A DNA stretch of 64,000 bases from Phycisphaerae bacterium (GCA_030615025.1 JAUXAB010000001.1:62001-126000); one strand, 5' to 3'; shown: positions 29,673-39,178, counted from the first letter of the stretch. The notes: generated from the sequence alone by a model not told the origin. Made by a program: numbers and translations.

Positions 29673-31781
29673 ATGGTGTCTACCCAAACAGAAATCGAAT
29701 CACAAGTTATAGAATTAGCAGGGAAATCATTTAAGACCTTTTGTGACGACATTTCCGGCATGTTCGGCACGGATATGGAGTGTAGCCCGCAGGCAGTGGG
29801 CACCGAAACTCTCAAAGGTCTTCAGGCACATTTTAAGGACTTGGTAGTTGTCTACTCTGTCAAGGCTGAACCCGCCAATCCGCAGGATGCCTTACGGCAA
29901 GGCGGGCTGAACGGCACTTTCCAATTAGTGTTCGACCAGAAGGGACTATTTATTCTGGCCGGTGTCGTTGCTATGCATCCCGAGCAAATGGTTCTGGAAG
30001 ACGCAAAATTCGGCTCACTCGAAAAGGCCGAGAGAGTGAGTGGCGTATTAAAAGAAGTAGGCACTGCACTCGCCGGGGCCTGGGATAGGGTCTTCCGCAA
30101 AGAATTAGATGGCCATGGCCGATTCGAACAGACTAATATTTTTATCGGAAATCCATGGGACAAATCTGAGGAAAAGATAGGCCTGGCCGGTGATGAAGAA
30201 TTGGTGTTTGTTCCATACGAGATGACAATCGGAACCTATCCGACTTTCAAGTGCGGCGTCATTCTCCCAAAAGCAATCTTTGCCGGCACATCTGAGTCGG
30301 GTGCTGAACAGGTCGCCTCTGCTGAGGAAAAAGCGCAAGTAGAAGTCGAGGAGAAAGCTCAAGAAAAAACTGAGGAAAAAGCCCAGGAAGAAACTGAAAG
30401 CAGAGCCCCGAACGTCAGTGAGGGGGTGGAAGCAACTGAACCCGAGGAAGGTGCTGCTACTGCTGAGAAAGCAAAGCCAGCAGATGAGGAAACCGTCGCT
30501 GCAGATAAAGCTGCCGTGGAGGGAGAGCCCGAAGTTGCCGCAGACCAGGAGCAGCCCACAGCTGCCAGAGAGGAGGAACCCGAAGTTGCCGCAGACCAGG
30601 AGCCCGAAGCAGCCGCAGAGCAGGTGCCCGAAGCTGCCGCGGAGGAGAAGCCAGAGGCTGCCGCGGAGGAGAAGCCAGAGGCTGCCGCGGAGCAAAAGCC
30701 CGAAGCTGCCGTAGAGCAAGAACCCAAAGCAGCCGCGGAGGGAGAGCCCGAAGCAGCCGCAGAGCAAAAGCCCGAAGCTGCCGCAGAGCAAGAGCCCAAA
30801 GCAGCCGCAGAGCAGGAGCCCGAAGCAGCCGCAGAGCAGGTGCCCGAAGCAGCCGCAGAGCAGGTGCCCGAAGCTGCCGCAGAGCAAGTGCCCGAAGCTA
30901 CCAAAGAGGAGGAGCCCGAAGCTACCGTAGAGCAAGAGCCCGAAGCAGCCGCAGAGCAGGAGCCCGAAGCTGCCGCGGAGGAGAAGCCAGAGGCTGCCGC
31001 GGAGCAAAAGCCCGAAGCTGCCAAAGAGGAGGAGCCCGGAGCAGCCGCAGAGCAGGTGCCCGAAGCTGCCGTAGAGCAAGAGCCCGAAGCTACCGTAGAG
31101 CAAGAGCCCAAAGCAGCCGCAGAGCAGGAGCCCGAAGTTGCCGCAGACCAGGAGCCCGAAGCAGCCGCAGAGCAAAAGCCCAATGATGTCGAAGAAGAAG
31201 CAACTACGATGGCTGAGACGGACAAGAGTGAAGAGCATCCGGTTTCCGAAACCATTCAAAAAATGGCCCAGTCCCCTGCTGCCCTTCCGGGTGAGCCCGC
31301 TCCATCCACAATGGCGGAAAAACCGGCGATTAGTAGTAAAGACGCATCTTCAACCGTATGCGCAAAAGACATTATGCAAAAAGATGTCATCTGGGGAAAT
31401 CCGGATGATAGCGTACAGCAGGCCCTTACAAAGATTCAGCAGCACGATGCCGGCTATATAATGATAGGCCAGGGACAGGTGCCTGAAGGTGTTGTATCAA
31501 AGTCTGATCTAACAGGAGCGCTTAGTCCCTACTTACGATCCACATTTGCTAAATGGCGTCGACCACTGGATGATGCTACGCTTCAAATCAGGATCAAATG
31601 GATAATGAGCAAACCCTCTTGCGCCATAGGGCCGGAGACGTCACTTACGGCAATAATGGAGAATATGTGCCAGGCCGGCATACGATGTTTACCCGTGGTG
31701 GACGAGCACGGCAGAGTGCAGGGCTTAGTAACGGCACTTGACATCTTTAAGGTCTTACTAAAACATTCCTATCGCAAGTAA
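29673..31781 (+). CDS. CheX/CheC-like domain, EPEAAAEQ repeat tract and CBS pair
   Basis: 702 residues. About 1-205 form a CheC/CheX-like fold (LNGTFQLVFDQKGLFILAGVV, AERVSGVLKEVGTALAGAW). The phosphatase signature SxxxExxN survives only as GVLKEVGT, so Asn is Thr and activity is doubtful. About 206-510 are low complexity: first EEKAQEKTEEKAQ, then more than 25 degenerate 8-residue units such as EPEAAAEQ. A CCCCGAACGTCAGTGAGGGG repeat is in frame near 30405 (SRAPNVSEG). The C-terminal 130 residues are a CBS pair (CAKDIMQKDVIWGNPDDS; CLPVVDEHGRVQGLVTALDIF). It may link a chemosensory-like domain to nucleotide sensing. It lies between the arms of a long inverted repeat. Confidence 0.72.
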   Translation: MVSTQTEIESQVIELAGKSFKTFCDDISGMFGTDMECSPQAVGTETLKGLQAHFKDLVVVYSVKAEPANPQDALRQGGLNGTFQLVFDQKGLFILAGVVAMHPEQMVLEDAKFGSLEKAERVSGVLKEVGTALAGAWDRVFRKELDGHGRFEQTNIFIGNPWDKSEEKIGLAGDEELVFVPYEMTIGTYPTFKCGVILPKAIFAGTSESGAEQVASAEEKAQVEVEEKAQEKTEEKAQEETESRAPNVSEGVEATEPEEGAATAEKAKPADEETVAADKAAVEGEPEVAADQEQPTAAREEEPEVAADQEPEAAAEQVPEAAAEEKPEAAAEEKPEAAAEQKPEAAVEQEPKAAAEGEPEAAAEQKPEAAAEQEPKAAAEQEPEAAAEQVPEAAAEQVPEAAAEQVPEATKEEEPEATVEQEPEAAAEQEPEAAAEEKPEAAAEQKPEAAKEEEPGAAAEQVPEAAVEQEPEATVEQEPKAAAEQEPEVAADQEPEAAAEQKPNDVEEEATTMAETDKSEEHPVSETIQKMAQSPAALPGEPAPSTMAEKPAISSKDASSTVCAKDIMQKDVIWGNPDDSVQQALTKIQQHDAGYIMIGQGQVPEGVVSKSDLTGALSPYLRSTFAKWRRPLDDATLQIRIKWIMSKPSCAIGPETSLTAIMENMCQAGIRCLPVVDEHGRVQGLVTALDIFKVLLKHSYRK
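30402..30427. repeat. CCCCGAACGTCAGTGAGGGG repeat, copy 1 (in frame)
   Basis: Shared with 47271-47304 (minus strand) and 59395-59420. It reads SRAPNVSEGVE here. With flanks the match to the 47 kb copy is longer than 30 bases. Confidence 0.9.
30526..31185. repeat. 24-bp coding minisatellite (EPEAAAEQ units)
   Basis: Tandem GAGCCCGAAGCAGCCGCAGA-type units with 24-base period and third-base variants. All three forward frames and the reverse strand stay largely open, which explains the large antisense ORFs at 30105-31259 and 30359-31255. Confidence 0.93.
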
Positions 31782-31931
31782 AGCGTCCTTTCGTGGCTCG
31801 CCGCTTCTCGCTCGTGTTCGGGTCACGAGGCACGGTCCCATAATCGTTGCGACAATAATGAATTATTTGTCTATACTCAGCTTATTTGGTAGACTTCCGC
31901 TTGAAATATCGAAACCTATAAGGAAAATATC

Positions 31932-32027
31932 ATGTTTATAGTTCATGTTTTCGTCCATGTTAAGCCCGACCATGTCGAAGCTTTTCGGGCCGCCACGCTT
32001 GAAAACGCCCGCAGCAGCGTCCGGTAA
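31932..32027 (+). pseudogene. 5' remnant of an ABM-domain (YgiN/LsrG-type) monooxygenase gene
   Basis: The ATG at 31932 has AAGGAAAA upstream and opens [20 protein letters not shown] followed by [11 protein letters not shown] and a stop. This matches the first third of the roughly 95-100 residue antibiotic-biosynthesis-monooxygenase family (…V.VKP..VEAF..AT..NA..S). The frame stops exactly where the sequence passes into repeat DNA. The gene was therefore probably cut by insertion of arm 2. Too short for the ORF track. Confidence 0.6.
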
Positions 32028-32184
32028 CCAAACGACTTACGCCGGGTGTTAATCGTCATACGCAGCAGCATATTTTTGCCTCTGAAATTGGCTTTGATTG
32101 GGTTCGTTTTGGGTTCGTTTTGGCTTTGTTTTGGCATTTTATTGGCTTTAATTGGGTTTGTTTGGGTTCGTATTGGGTTCGTTT

Positions 32185-32540
32185 TGGCTTTGTTTTTCCC
32201 GCGTTCGCTAAGTGTCTCATTTTCATAATCCTTTGTTAAAACCTTATTTACGTTCATTTGACTTTTTCGGAAATTGGGTTTGTTTTGCATAAAAAGGTTG
32301 ATTTGTAGAGACTTCTCTACAAGTGTAAAGATGCCGAAGGCACGTAAGTCGTTTATTAATCGCGGATTGCGCTGATTAAACGGATTTTTTAGCCACAAAA
32401 ATGCACAAAATGCACAAAGAAACAGAGTAAAAGAGGGAATCTCAAAAAGCTTGTGCATGAATAGGGCCCTTTCTTACTGATTATTGATATTTGACTTGGC
32501 CGGCTGGCCCTAAGACCTTGCCACGCTGTGGCTTACGACA
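32185..32540 (-). repeat. Long inverted repeat, arm 2
   Basis: The reverse complement runs CGTAAGCCACAGCGTGGCAA ... ATTCATGCACAAGCTTTTTG ... GGGAAAAACAAAGCC, matching arm 1 block by block. Arms 1 and 2 point towards each other across about 4 kb holding the CBS and CheX-like genes. Further NKPN-like sequence continues to about 32046. Confidence 0.85.
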
Positions 32541-32812
32541 TGCAAACTGAAATGTCATCTTTGCCTGCTGGCGGTTTACGTTTGCCTGCTGGCCCCTAAG
32601 GGACAGGCAAACATGAGGGTATTTTAACAGATTATCAAACAATAGTCAACAAAAAAATAAAAAAATTTGCCACAGAGACACAAAGGCACGAAGAAATATT
32701 TAATCGCGGATTGCGCGAATTTACGCGGATTTTGTATCTACGAACAACCAACTGTGAAAAATTAACTGATTTTGAGGGGAAAATCAGGATGTAATGCCAT
32801 ATCTATCTTTTC

Positions 32813-33283
32813 CTAAAATGTCCAGTTTTCTTTTTCCATAAAACCTTCAAGGTTAATGCAGGGTATCCTAAAATGATCGCAGACATTGGGGATTCTTGCT
32901 GCGTTTTTTATATTTTTTTCTTGAGTTATCACACAGGCACCAGAAATTTTTGCTCTGGCAATAACAAATGGATCAGCAACCGGTTTACCTTTGAGTCTTT
33001 CTTTTTTGTGAATCATCGCCTGAAAATGTCGTACTTGGAAAATCTTGCCTACAAATTTAAGTTCTTCAGTTGTTGACTCCAAGAATAATATTTTTTTCTG
33101 TTCTTTTGCCCAAATCGCTAGCGAATCTTCACTTGATCCAATTTCATTATAAACTTCCCTCACCGAAATAAGCTTTCCTCCAGAGACCAGAGCATCAAAC
33201 TTTTCCCACAGTGTAGGAAACCTTTCTGGGTAATAATGCCTGAATAGGTTAATAAGAGAATCGCTGTCAAAAACATATTTCAT
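32813..33283 (-). CDS. PIN-like (DUF4411-type) toxin of TA-like pair
   Basis: 156 residues. The N-terminus MKYVFDSDSLINLFRHYYPE supplies the first PIN-type acidic residue. EVYNEIGSSEDSLAIWAKEQ and KPVADPFVIARAKISGACVITQE supply the later acidic positions typical of DUF4411/PIN nucleases. Its start overlaps the stop of the XRE-ImmA gene by four bases, as in known DUF4411/ImmA-type pairs. Likely an RNase toxin; this is inferred from family. Confidence 0.78.
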   Translation of the reverse strand: MKYVFDSDSLINLFRHYYPERFPTLWEKFDALVSGGKLISVREVYNEIGSSEDSLAIWAKEQKKILFLESTTEELKFVGKIFQVRHFQAMIHKKERLKGKPVADPFVIARAKISGACVITQEKNIKNAARIPNVCDHFRIPCINLEGFMEKENWTF

Positions 33284-34464
33284 GCCGTCGACCCCCCATG
33301 AAGTACATAGCCCTCGAATGTGCTCACATGTGCTTCTTTCATGCCAAGGTAATCGGCAAGCTGTGTTTTCGATATAGCGCCTTGGTAATATTTTCCAAAA
33401 GCGGTCTCAATGTAGTAAGGCCCCAAGTATGCCCCTTTAGTATAATATGGGTTACCGCCCGGACCAGGCTTACCACGCGTAAACCTCTCCTCGTTCCACT
33501 CCTTCACTTTTGCCTCATAAAATGCCTTTGTGATCTTTGTGATGTGGTTAAGATCAAGACACTTTCTTAAGATAACTTCCCGGCTAACGCTATACTTCCT
33601 GGCAAGTCGTGTCAGGAGATTGTCGTCTATGGTGTGATTGCGTATTCGAGGTTTAATATCTTCGGTAGGCACAAGAAATTCACCCGCGAATTTATTGCAG
33701 AATACTTCTACACGCTTGTTGGGGCCTCTCATTCTCTGGACAAAATCATCATGTCTTAAATCGATACCGCCGGTTTTGAAAAGAAGATGCGCCAGTTCAT
33801 GAAAGAGTGTGAATATCTGACGTATTTTTGCCTGGCTGTTATTGATATAGATTACGGGAAACACATCATCATATAGACAGAACCCGGAACATTCATCATC
33901 CTTGAAAGCATCCTTAAAGACAAAAACTCCGTGTTTTTCCAGCACATTGCGCCAATATTTCAATGCCTTATCATTTGTCGTTAGTGCATACTGTTGATTC
34001 AGCCCAACGCCTAAGTATTCCCGAACCGCTTTAGCTACATCGGAAATGGTATCTGAGCTATGTATCGTAATGTCAGAACATACTTGTTTTTTTGCAGGAT
34101 TGACCCCGTCAAATAATTCTCTGAGATTCTCTCGCATTACCTTTGCCTGACGCACCAGATAGAGTAATCTTGGCTCTAAAAGATTAATTTCTTCTTGAGG
34201 CAATGTCCGAAAAGACTCTGCAGGAGTTTCTTCTTCAGGCGGCTCAGGAAAAAAGAACAGTGCCAAAGGCCGCTTATAAATTTCATAAGCAAGCCGTTCC
34301 AGTTGAACATATGTTGGGCTGGCCGCGCCTTTTTCCCAGGATGCAACGGTTTCGGAAGTTATCCTTTTCCGTTTAAGTTTGACAACAACATCATCTATAC
34401 CAAAACCGCCGGTCTCTCTGGCCCAGCGAAGCATATCAGGATTGACGGGTAACTGTTCACTCAT
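33280..34464 (-). CDS. XRE regulator with ImmA/IrrE-type metallopeptidase domain
   Basis: 394 residues. An N-terminal helix-turn-helix (LKRKRITSETVASWEKGAASPTYVQLERLA) is followed by a spacer and a zinc protease domain with TLFHELAHLLFKTGG (HExxH) and EVFCNKFAGEFLVP (third ligand Glu region). The combination is typical of antitoxin/repressor proteins of the COG2856 group. It precedes and overlaps the PIN-like gene, so it is the likely antitoxin and autorepressor. Confidence 0.85.
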   Translation of the reverse strand: MSEQLPVNPDMLRWARETGGFGIDDVVVKLKRKRITSETVASWEKGAASPTYVQLERLAYEIYKRPLALFFFPEPPEEETPAESFRTLPQEEINLLEPRLLYLVRQAKVMRENLRELFDGVNPAKKQVCSDITIHSSDTISDVAKAVREYLGVGLNQQYALTTNDKALKYWRNVLEKHGVFVFKDAFKDDECSGFCLYDDVFPVIYINNSQAKIRQIFTLFHELAHLLFKTGGIDLRHDDFVQRMRGPNKRVEVFCNKFAGEFLVPTEDIKPRIRNHTIDDNLLTRLARKYSVSREVILRKCLDLNHITKITKAFYEAKVKEWNEERFTRGKPGPGGNPYYTKGAYLGPYYIETAFGKYYQGAISKTQLADYLGMKEAHVSTFEGYVLHGGSTA

Positions 34465-34775
34465 ATCGTCACCTTGATAATCTTCATCCTTTCGTTACCG
34501 AAGATACCCAGCACCACCATAACAGCATTGCTGGGTTGGCCTTCGGCGGAATACCAACATTTGTCCTGAGTGCAGTCGAAGGAATCAATTATCCTGCCGC
34601 CTTAGTTGAAGGTCTCCGCTGCTGGTCTGTAATTATACTCTTTTGGCCCACAAAAAATCAAGCCCTTTTTCCGCACTAATCGAAATCAGTGTAAATCCGC
34701 GTCTAATAAAAAATCTGCGTTACCCGTGGTTAAAAACATCTGTCCTGGCTTTTGCAACGCGGTATCCTACGTCGA
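34465..34775. other. Intergenic region, no gene seen
   Basis: 311 bases between two leftward genes. It contains a GGCCTTCGGCGGA half-copy related to the SAEGG palindrome (about 34538-34550) and AATCCGCGT-type repeat scraps near 34.69 kb. Confidence 0.5.
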
Positions 34776-36221
34776 TTAGGACTTTGGCTTTGGCAGGGGG
34801 AACACGTCGGATTCGGTCCTGCCGGTCATCATAATCTCAGCCAATCTTCCTGTGATTTTGGGATTCGCGTCAGCTATGTCGTTCTTTTCACCGATATCTT
34901 TATCCAGGTTATAGAGTTGAATCTTTCTATTCGGCCTTGGGCGAACAGCCTTCCACCGCCCCATTCGCACCCCCTGCCGGCCGCGTAATTCCCAGTACAG
35001 ATATTTATGTTTTTTCTGCTTTTCCCGTTGTGCCAAAAAGGTCGGCAGCATCGAAATACCATCTATATCATCCGGAGCATCAACACCTATAAGCTCACAA
35101 CAGGTCGGCAAAAAGTCCCAGAAAGCGCAAATATGGTCGCTTGTGCTGCCCGCCTTGATTTTGCCCGGCCAACGGACGATAAACGGCACACGTATACCAC
35201 CTTCGTAGACTGAACCTTTAAGGCCGCGAAGAGGACGGGCGCTTTCAAAAAATACTGAGTCCGCTCCCCCGTTGAAGGTCGGGCCGTTGTCGCTTGTAAA
35301 CATAACAACGCTATTTCTTTCAAGATTCAGTTCTTTTAGCAAAGACATAATTCGTCCGACGTCTCTGTCCATCCGTGTCACCATCGCTGCATAGCACGCT
35401 CTCGGATTTGGGTGTGGAAAATATCCTTTGTCCCCTGTATATGGCGGGTCCGGCCATTTACCTTTATATTCGGCCAGCGAGTCTTCAGGCACCTGCAGTG
35501 CAACGTGGGGGATAGTGAAGGGAACATACAGAAAGAAGGATCTATCCTTGTTGGCTTTGATAAACTTGAGGGCTTCGTCCGCTATAAGGTCATGTGAATA
35601 GACCCCTTGTTTGCCGTCCTTGTTGGCTTCGAGCCATTGTACCTTGCCGTCCCGCCAAAGGTGGTTGGGATAATACGTATGGGCCTGACGTTGACAGATA
35701 TAGCCGAAGAAATGGTCAAAACCCTGTTTGTTCGGGTCACCTGTGGTGCCGACGCGCCCGAGCCCCCATTTACCAAATGCACCGGTCCTGTAGCCTGCGT
35801 TTTTTAGAATATTCGCCACCGTGACAGTGTCGGCCTTTAGAGGCCATTGTCCTCCTATCGTTGAGCCTAACTTCCATCCTTCAGCACCGCCGACCTGTTT
35901 ATTACCACGGACCTGTGAATGGCCGCTGTGTTTGCCTGTCATCAGCACGCAGCGAGACGGCGCGCACACCGGATTGCCCGAGTAGTGCTGGGTAAACTTC
36001 ATACCTTGAGCTGCCAGCTTATCGATATTGGGCGTCTTAATCTTCTTCTGCCCATAACAGCCCACTTCCGCATAACCGAGGTCGTCTGCTATGATATAAA
36101 CAATATTCGGTTTTTTCCTGTTGGCTCCAAATCCAGTCCGTTGAGTTGCGTTTGCGCATCCTTGCAAAGCCATACTCACAGCCCCAGAACCAACTGCTTT
36201 TAGAAAATCACGCCTTTCCAT
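34776..36221 (-). CDS. Tat-exported arylsulfatase-family enzyme
   Basis: 481 residues. The N-terminus MERRDFLKAVGSGAVSMALQGC is a Tat signal that may also be lipidated. The metal site IVYIIADDLGYAEVGCYG and the formylglycine motif PVCAPSRCVLMTGKH (CxPSR) identify a type I sulfatase with Cys as the residue to be converted. MFTSDNGPTFNGGAD carries the second metal site. It acts on sulfated substrates, in planctomycetes often polysaccharides, outside the cytoplasm. It is divergent from a Tat-exported molybdopterin enzyme. Confidence 0.92.
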   Translation of the reverse strand: MERRDFLKAVGSGAVSMALQGCANATQRTGFGANRKKPNIVYIIADDLGYAEVGCYGQKKIKTPNIDKLAAQGMKFTQHYSGNPVCAPSRCVLMTGKHSGHSQVRGNKQVGGAEGWKLGSTIGGQWPLKADTVTVANILKNAGYRTGAFGKWGLGRVGTTGDPNKQGFDHFFGYICQRQAHTYYPNHLWRDGKVQWLEANKDGKQGVYSHDLIADEALKFIKANKDRSFFLYVPFTIPHVALQVPEDSLAEYKGKWPDPPYTGDKGYFPHPNPRACYAAMVTRMDRDVGRIMSLLKELNLERNSVVMFTSDNGPTFNGGADSVFFESARPLRGLKGSVYEGGIRVPFIVRWPGKIKAGSTSDHICAFWDFLPTCCELIGVDAPDDIDGISMLPTFLAQREKQKKHKYLYWELRGRQGVRMGRWKAVRPRPNRKIQLYNLDKDIGEKNDIADANPKITGRLAEIMMTGRTESDVFPLPKPKS

Positions 36222-36472
36222 TTATACACCTCCATTACAAATTCTCTGTGCTTAAACAAGTGCATATATAAAAAACTATACAGCAATTTACGACATATTG
36301 TATGGGATATTTTACCTTTAGCTGATAATATACTCAAGCTCTGTTTGAGTATTGCGTTGTTTTTCCAGGACAGATTTGGTATAGTAATATTGCCAAAGCT
36401 CATTATTGTAGCTGGGCAGATTGAATATGGATTCCACACATAGGAAAGCCGTAATTCAGGATACTTTCCATC

Positions 36473-37732
36473 ATGGGCCGGATAGAACGACTCGCAAAAG
36501 AGCATACTGATTTCACGCGCCGTTATTTTCTCAAACTCGGCGCAGCGGGAGCCGCCGCTATAACAACCTCACGGCTGTGGGCCCAGGAGGACAAAGCCAA
36601 TAGACTTCTTACCGAAGCTGTTTCAAAACTGGAATATCTGACTCGCGAAGAGAATTTCATCACTTACGGTCGAGGTGATCCACCTCCACACAAGCTGCCG
36701 CTTGAAAAACTTCGTGAAGTCGGACTGGTTCGTGAGAGCTGGCAGCTTGAGGTCCTGCCGGATCCGGATAGTAATGCCAAGGTTGAACGGCCGCTTTCTA
36801 AAGCGCAGGGCACTGCCTTGAACTGGGACGCGTTTATGAAGCTGGCTGAGAAGCACGCCGTACGCTTCATGAGCGTGACGACGTGCACAAACGGCCGGGC
36901 CCCATGTGGGATGGGCCTATGGGAAGGCGTGCCACTGAGAGAAGTCGTTTGGTTAACTCGTCCTGCTGCCAACGTCCGGCGTCTCTTTTATTATGGCTAT
37001 CATAACGAGGACCCAAAACAGAGATTCCAAAGTTCCCTGCCGATAGGCCGCGTGCTTGAAGACCCGCCTGGAGAACATCCTGTTATCCTTTGCTACAAGC
37101 TCAACGGTCAATGGCTTACAATTGACCGGGGCGGGCCCGTTCGTATGCTCGTCCCTGATGCTTATGCCAACAAGTCGGTGAAGTGGCTTCAGCATATCAT
37201 ATTAACTAACAATTATCAGGCAAACGATACTTATGCACTTTGGAATAACGACACTGTCAGTCATCTAAAGACCTGCGCACGTTTTATCCATGTTCCAAAG
37301 AAAATCAAGGCTGGACAGCCGGCGCCGGTTACGGGAGTAGCGCAAGTGGGCATGTCCGGCTTGAGCAGGGTTCAATACTGGCTGCACCCACAGGACGGAC
37401 CCTTACCGAAGAACGACCCCTACTTTACTAAGGCCGAATGGAAAGATGCAGATATGCTCCCGCCTCCGAAGCATTGGGGAGGCGGACTGCCAGATGGGAA
37501 ACTGCCCCCAATCCCGCGCCAGATTGACGCAGATACCGGCAAACCATATAGCTGGCCGATTCGGAACGCGATTGTTCACTGGGCAGCGCTGATTACAGCC
37601 CATCGTCCCGGACAATACGCTCTTCGCTGTCGCACAATCGATGCTAATGGCATTGCCCAGCCTATGCCGCGTCCGTTCGCTAAATCAGGCAATAACAGCA
37701 TTCAAAGTAAGCGGGTTATCATTGAGAAATAA
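36473..37732 (+). CDS. Tat-exported molybdopterin oxidoreductase, sulfite-oxidase-like
   Basis: 419 residues. The Tat signal is RRYFLKLGAAGAAAITTSRLWA. The molybdopterin-binding domain contains FMSVTTCTNGRAPCGMGLWEGVPLREV, where the Cys of TTCTNG is the probable Mo ligand. The C-terminal dimerisation-type domain (PVTGVAQVGMSGLSRVQYWL) is that of the sulfite oxidase superfamily. No haem motif (CxxCH) is seen, so an external electron acceptor is needed. The substrate may be sulfite or another oxyanion; the pairing with a sulfatase is suggestive only. Start ATG at 36473. Confidence 0.85.
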   Translation: MGRIERLAKEHTDFTRRYFLKLGAAGAAAITTSRLWAQEDKANRLLTEAVSKLEYLTREENFITYGRGDPPPHKLPLEKLREVGLVRESWQLEVLPDPDSNAKVERPLSKAQGTALNWDAFMKLAEKHAVRFMSVTTCTNGRAPCGMGLWEGVPLREVVWLTRPAANVRRLFYYGYHNEDPKQRFQSSLPIGRVLEDPPGEHPVILCYKLNGQWLTIDRGGPVRMLVPDAYANKSVKWLQHIILTNNYQANDTYALWNNDTVSHLKTCARFIHVPKKIKAGQPAPVTGVAQVGMSGLSRVQYWLHPQDGPLPKNDPYFTKAEWKDADMLPPPKHWGGGLPDGKLPPIPRQIDADTGKPYSWPIRNAIVHWAALITAHRPGQYALRCRTIDANGIAQPMPRPFAKSGNNSIQSKRVIIEK

Positions 37733-37778
37733 GCTCAGGGTCTGTCTCGCTCTTTATCCACTGCATCGCTCGCACTAA

Positions 37779-38585
37779 TTAAGGTGTCGGTGATGGAGTA
37801 TAGCCTAATTCGCCCCACAAGGCCCTCTGGCATCTGTGTATGTCCACATTGCCAACTTGTATTTCATAACGCCAGCCTTGCGGCCCAAGTTGTTCCGCAA
37901 GCTCTATCGTACGAGGGTCCTGCCACTTCCAGTACTCACCATGCGCATCCGCAAAGGACAGGGTTGTACCGTTACCGTGTACTATCGGAGGTGCGTCCCA
38001 CCATGCCGGCTCATCATAAGGAAGAACCCAACTATCAATTGATCTGGTACCTGTATCTATAAAAACGAACCGTTCAACCGGCTTGCGAATCTCTGTACTG
38101 TTTTTGGCCACCGGGCCCGTCGATTCATGACCGCCATTCATAGCACTACTCGTAGCGTATGTCAGCATTTCTTCCGGCCAAAAGGCGGCCGGGCACCTGT
38201 AGATTTTTACGGTCTTGGTATACGGGTACAGCAACCCCTCTTTGAGGGCTTCTATTTGCTGCTGAATGTCCTGATTTTCATCGACCGGGCCTGCCCATGA
38301 ATCCGCGTGACCTGTCCACCCATCAACAAGCGCGCCATCGTTATTATCTGCATACAAAATCCAGGCAAGCGTCAGCTCCCGCAGATGATTAAGGCACAGC
38401 GCACGTATGCCCGCTTCTCTGGCCCGATTCAGTACCGGCATCAATAACGCCATCAGCAGCGCAATAATAGCAATCACCACCAAGAGCTCTACCAACGTAA
38501 ACCCCGTGAGAATTGAACCCGGCAATTCAGGTTTGTCCTCTTTCTTGCGAATTTCTAACGGTGTAAATGCTTTTCGTTCACACAT
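37779..38585 (-). CDS. Prepilin-like protein with N-methylation motif
   Basis: 268 residues. After a 29-residue leader comes the type IV prepilin signature [23 protein letters not shown] (cleavage after Gly, Phe+1, Glu+5), then a soluble domain with Cys residues and the terminal [19 protein letters not shown]. This is a variant of the H-X9-DG processing-associated domain abundant in planctomycetes. It is likely a surface or pseudopilin protein; the function is unknown. A paralogue is at 61926-62738. Confidence 0.85.
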   Translation of the reverse strand: MCERKAFTPLEIRKKEDKPELPGSILTGFTLVELLVVIAIIALLMALLMPVLNRAREAGIRALCLNHLRELTLAWILYADNNDGALVDGWTGHADSWAGPVDENQDIQQQIEALKEGLLYPYTKTVKIYRCPAAFWPEEMLTYATSSAMNGGHESTGPVAKNSTEIRKPVERFVFIDTGTRSIDSWVLPYDEPAWWDAPPIVHGNGTTLSFADAHGEYWKWQDPRTIELAEQLGPQGWRYEIQVGNVDIHRCQRALWGELGYTPSPTP

Positions 38586-38968
38586 GACCGTTATCCTTTT
38601 CTCTTTGGGAAAATGCTTCTAAACAGACATTTACCCTTATAGATATGTTCACTATAGATATGTTCACTTCCACTGCTGTGTTTGTCTGAATTATTATAAC
38701 CGAATTGCCTGCGCTGATGCAAGGAATTTGCAAAAATTCTTGTATTCCCAACTAATCAAGATGATCCGTGCAACGAGCATACCTGTTTTTAGGATACTTT
38801 TGATTAAGGCAGGGGAAAATCCTGTTAATCCTGTCCACATACTCGCAAACCGGCAGGTATGATAGCATACTTGTATCGCAATTGCGCACAGCCCGGAATC
38901 TGCCAAATGGCAAAAAGAAGCTGCATCGCAACTTCGCGAGCCATTGATACGGCTGTGCTTACGGAAAT
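38586..38968. other. Intergenic region upstream of the prepilin-like gene
   Basis: No gene supported. It holds a copy of the AAATCCTGTTAATCCTGTCC direct-repeat motif (about 38817-38836) related to 7069-7090, and a doubled ATAGATATGTTCACT block near 38640-38667. Confidence 0.5.
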
Positions 38969-39041
38969 CGGGGCGACTGGACTTGAACCAGCGACCTCGT
39001 GACCCCCAGTCACGCGCGCTACCAAACTGCGCCACGCCCCG
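38969..39041 (-). tRNA. tRNA-Pro (anticodon GGG)
   Basis: The reverse strand reads CGGGGCGTGGCGCAGTTTGG at the 5' end and folds as a cloverleaf. The acceptor stem is CGGGGCG/CGCCCCG and the D-arm is GCGCAGTTTGGTAGCGC. The anticodon stem CGTGA/TCACG has the loop CTGGGGG, giving anticodon GGG. The T-arm is CTGG-TTCAAGT-CCAG. CCA is not encoded. ORFs in this span are spurious. Confidence 0.95.
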
Positions 39042-39178
39042 TATAGAAAGCGTTATTGTAATATAAAATGGATTCTAAAGCAAAACTTTTATGAGCCGGG
39101 AATTTTGTGAATTTTACACCAACTGCCCTTCTGAAAGATGCTGCGGAGCTTTGACGGCCAGGTTCAGCGCTGTGTTGG

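Larger units (their letters stand above)
31782..32812. other. Gene-poor region with inverted repeat arm and gene debris
   Basis: Contains a truncated ABM-domain gene (31932-32027), arm 2 of the long inverted repeat with NKPN units (about 32046-32540), and AT-rich sequence with ATCGCGGATT-type motifs near 32.7 kb. No intact gene seen. Confidence 0.65.

Noticed and set aside
29189-29734. 181-aa plus-strand ORF in front of the CheX-like gene
   Set aside because: Its first half is antisense to the coiled-coil gene and it passes through a palindrome; the middle could hide a decayed gene but I cannot support it.
30105-31259. Long antisense ORFs (384 and 298 aa) opposite the EPEAAAEQ tract
   Set aside because: They are the reverse translation of a 24-base coding repeat, have no start context and show only repeat-derived composition.
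38694-39035. ORFs spanning the tRNA gene
   Set aside because: They run antisense or sense through a canonical tRNA-Pro and have no protein features.
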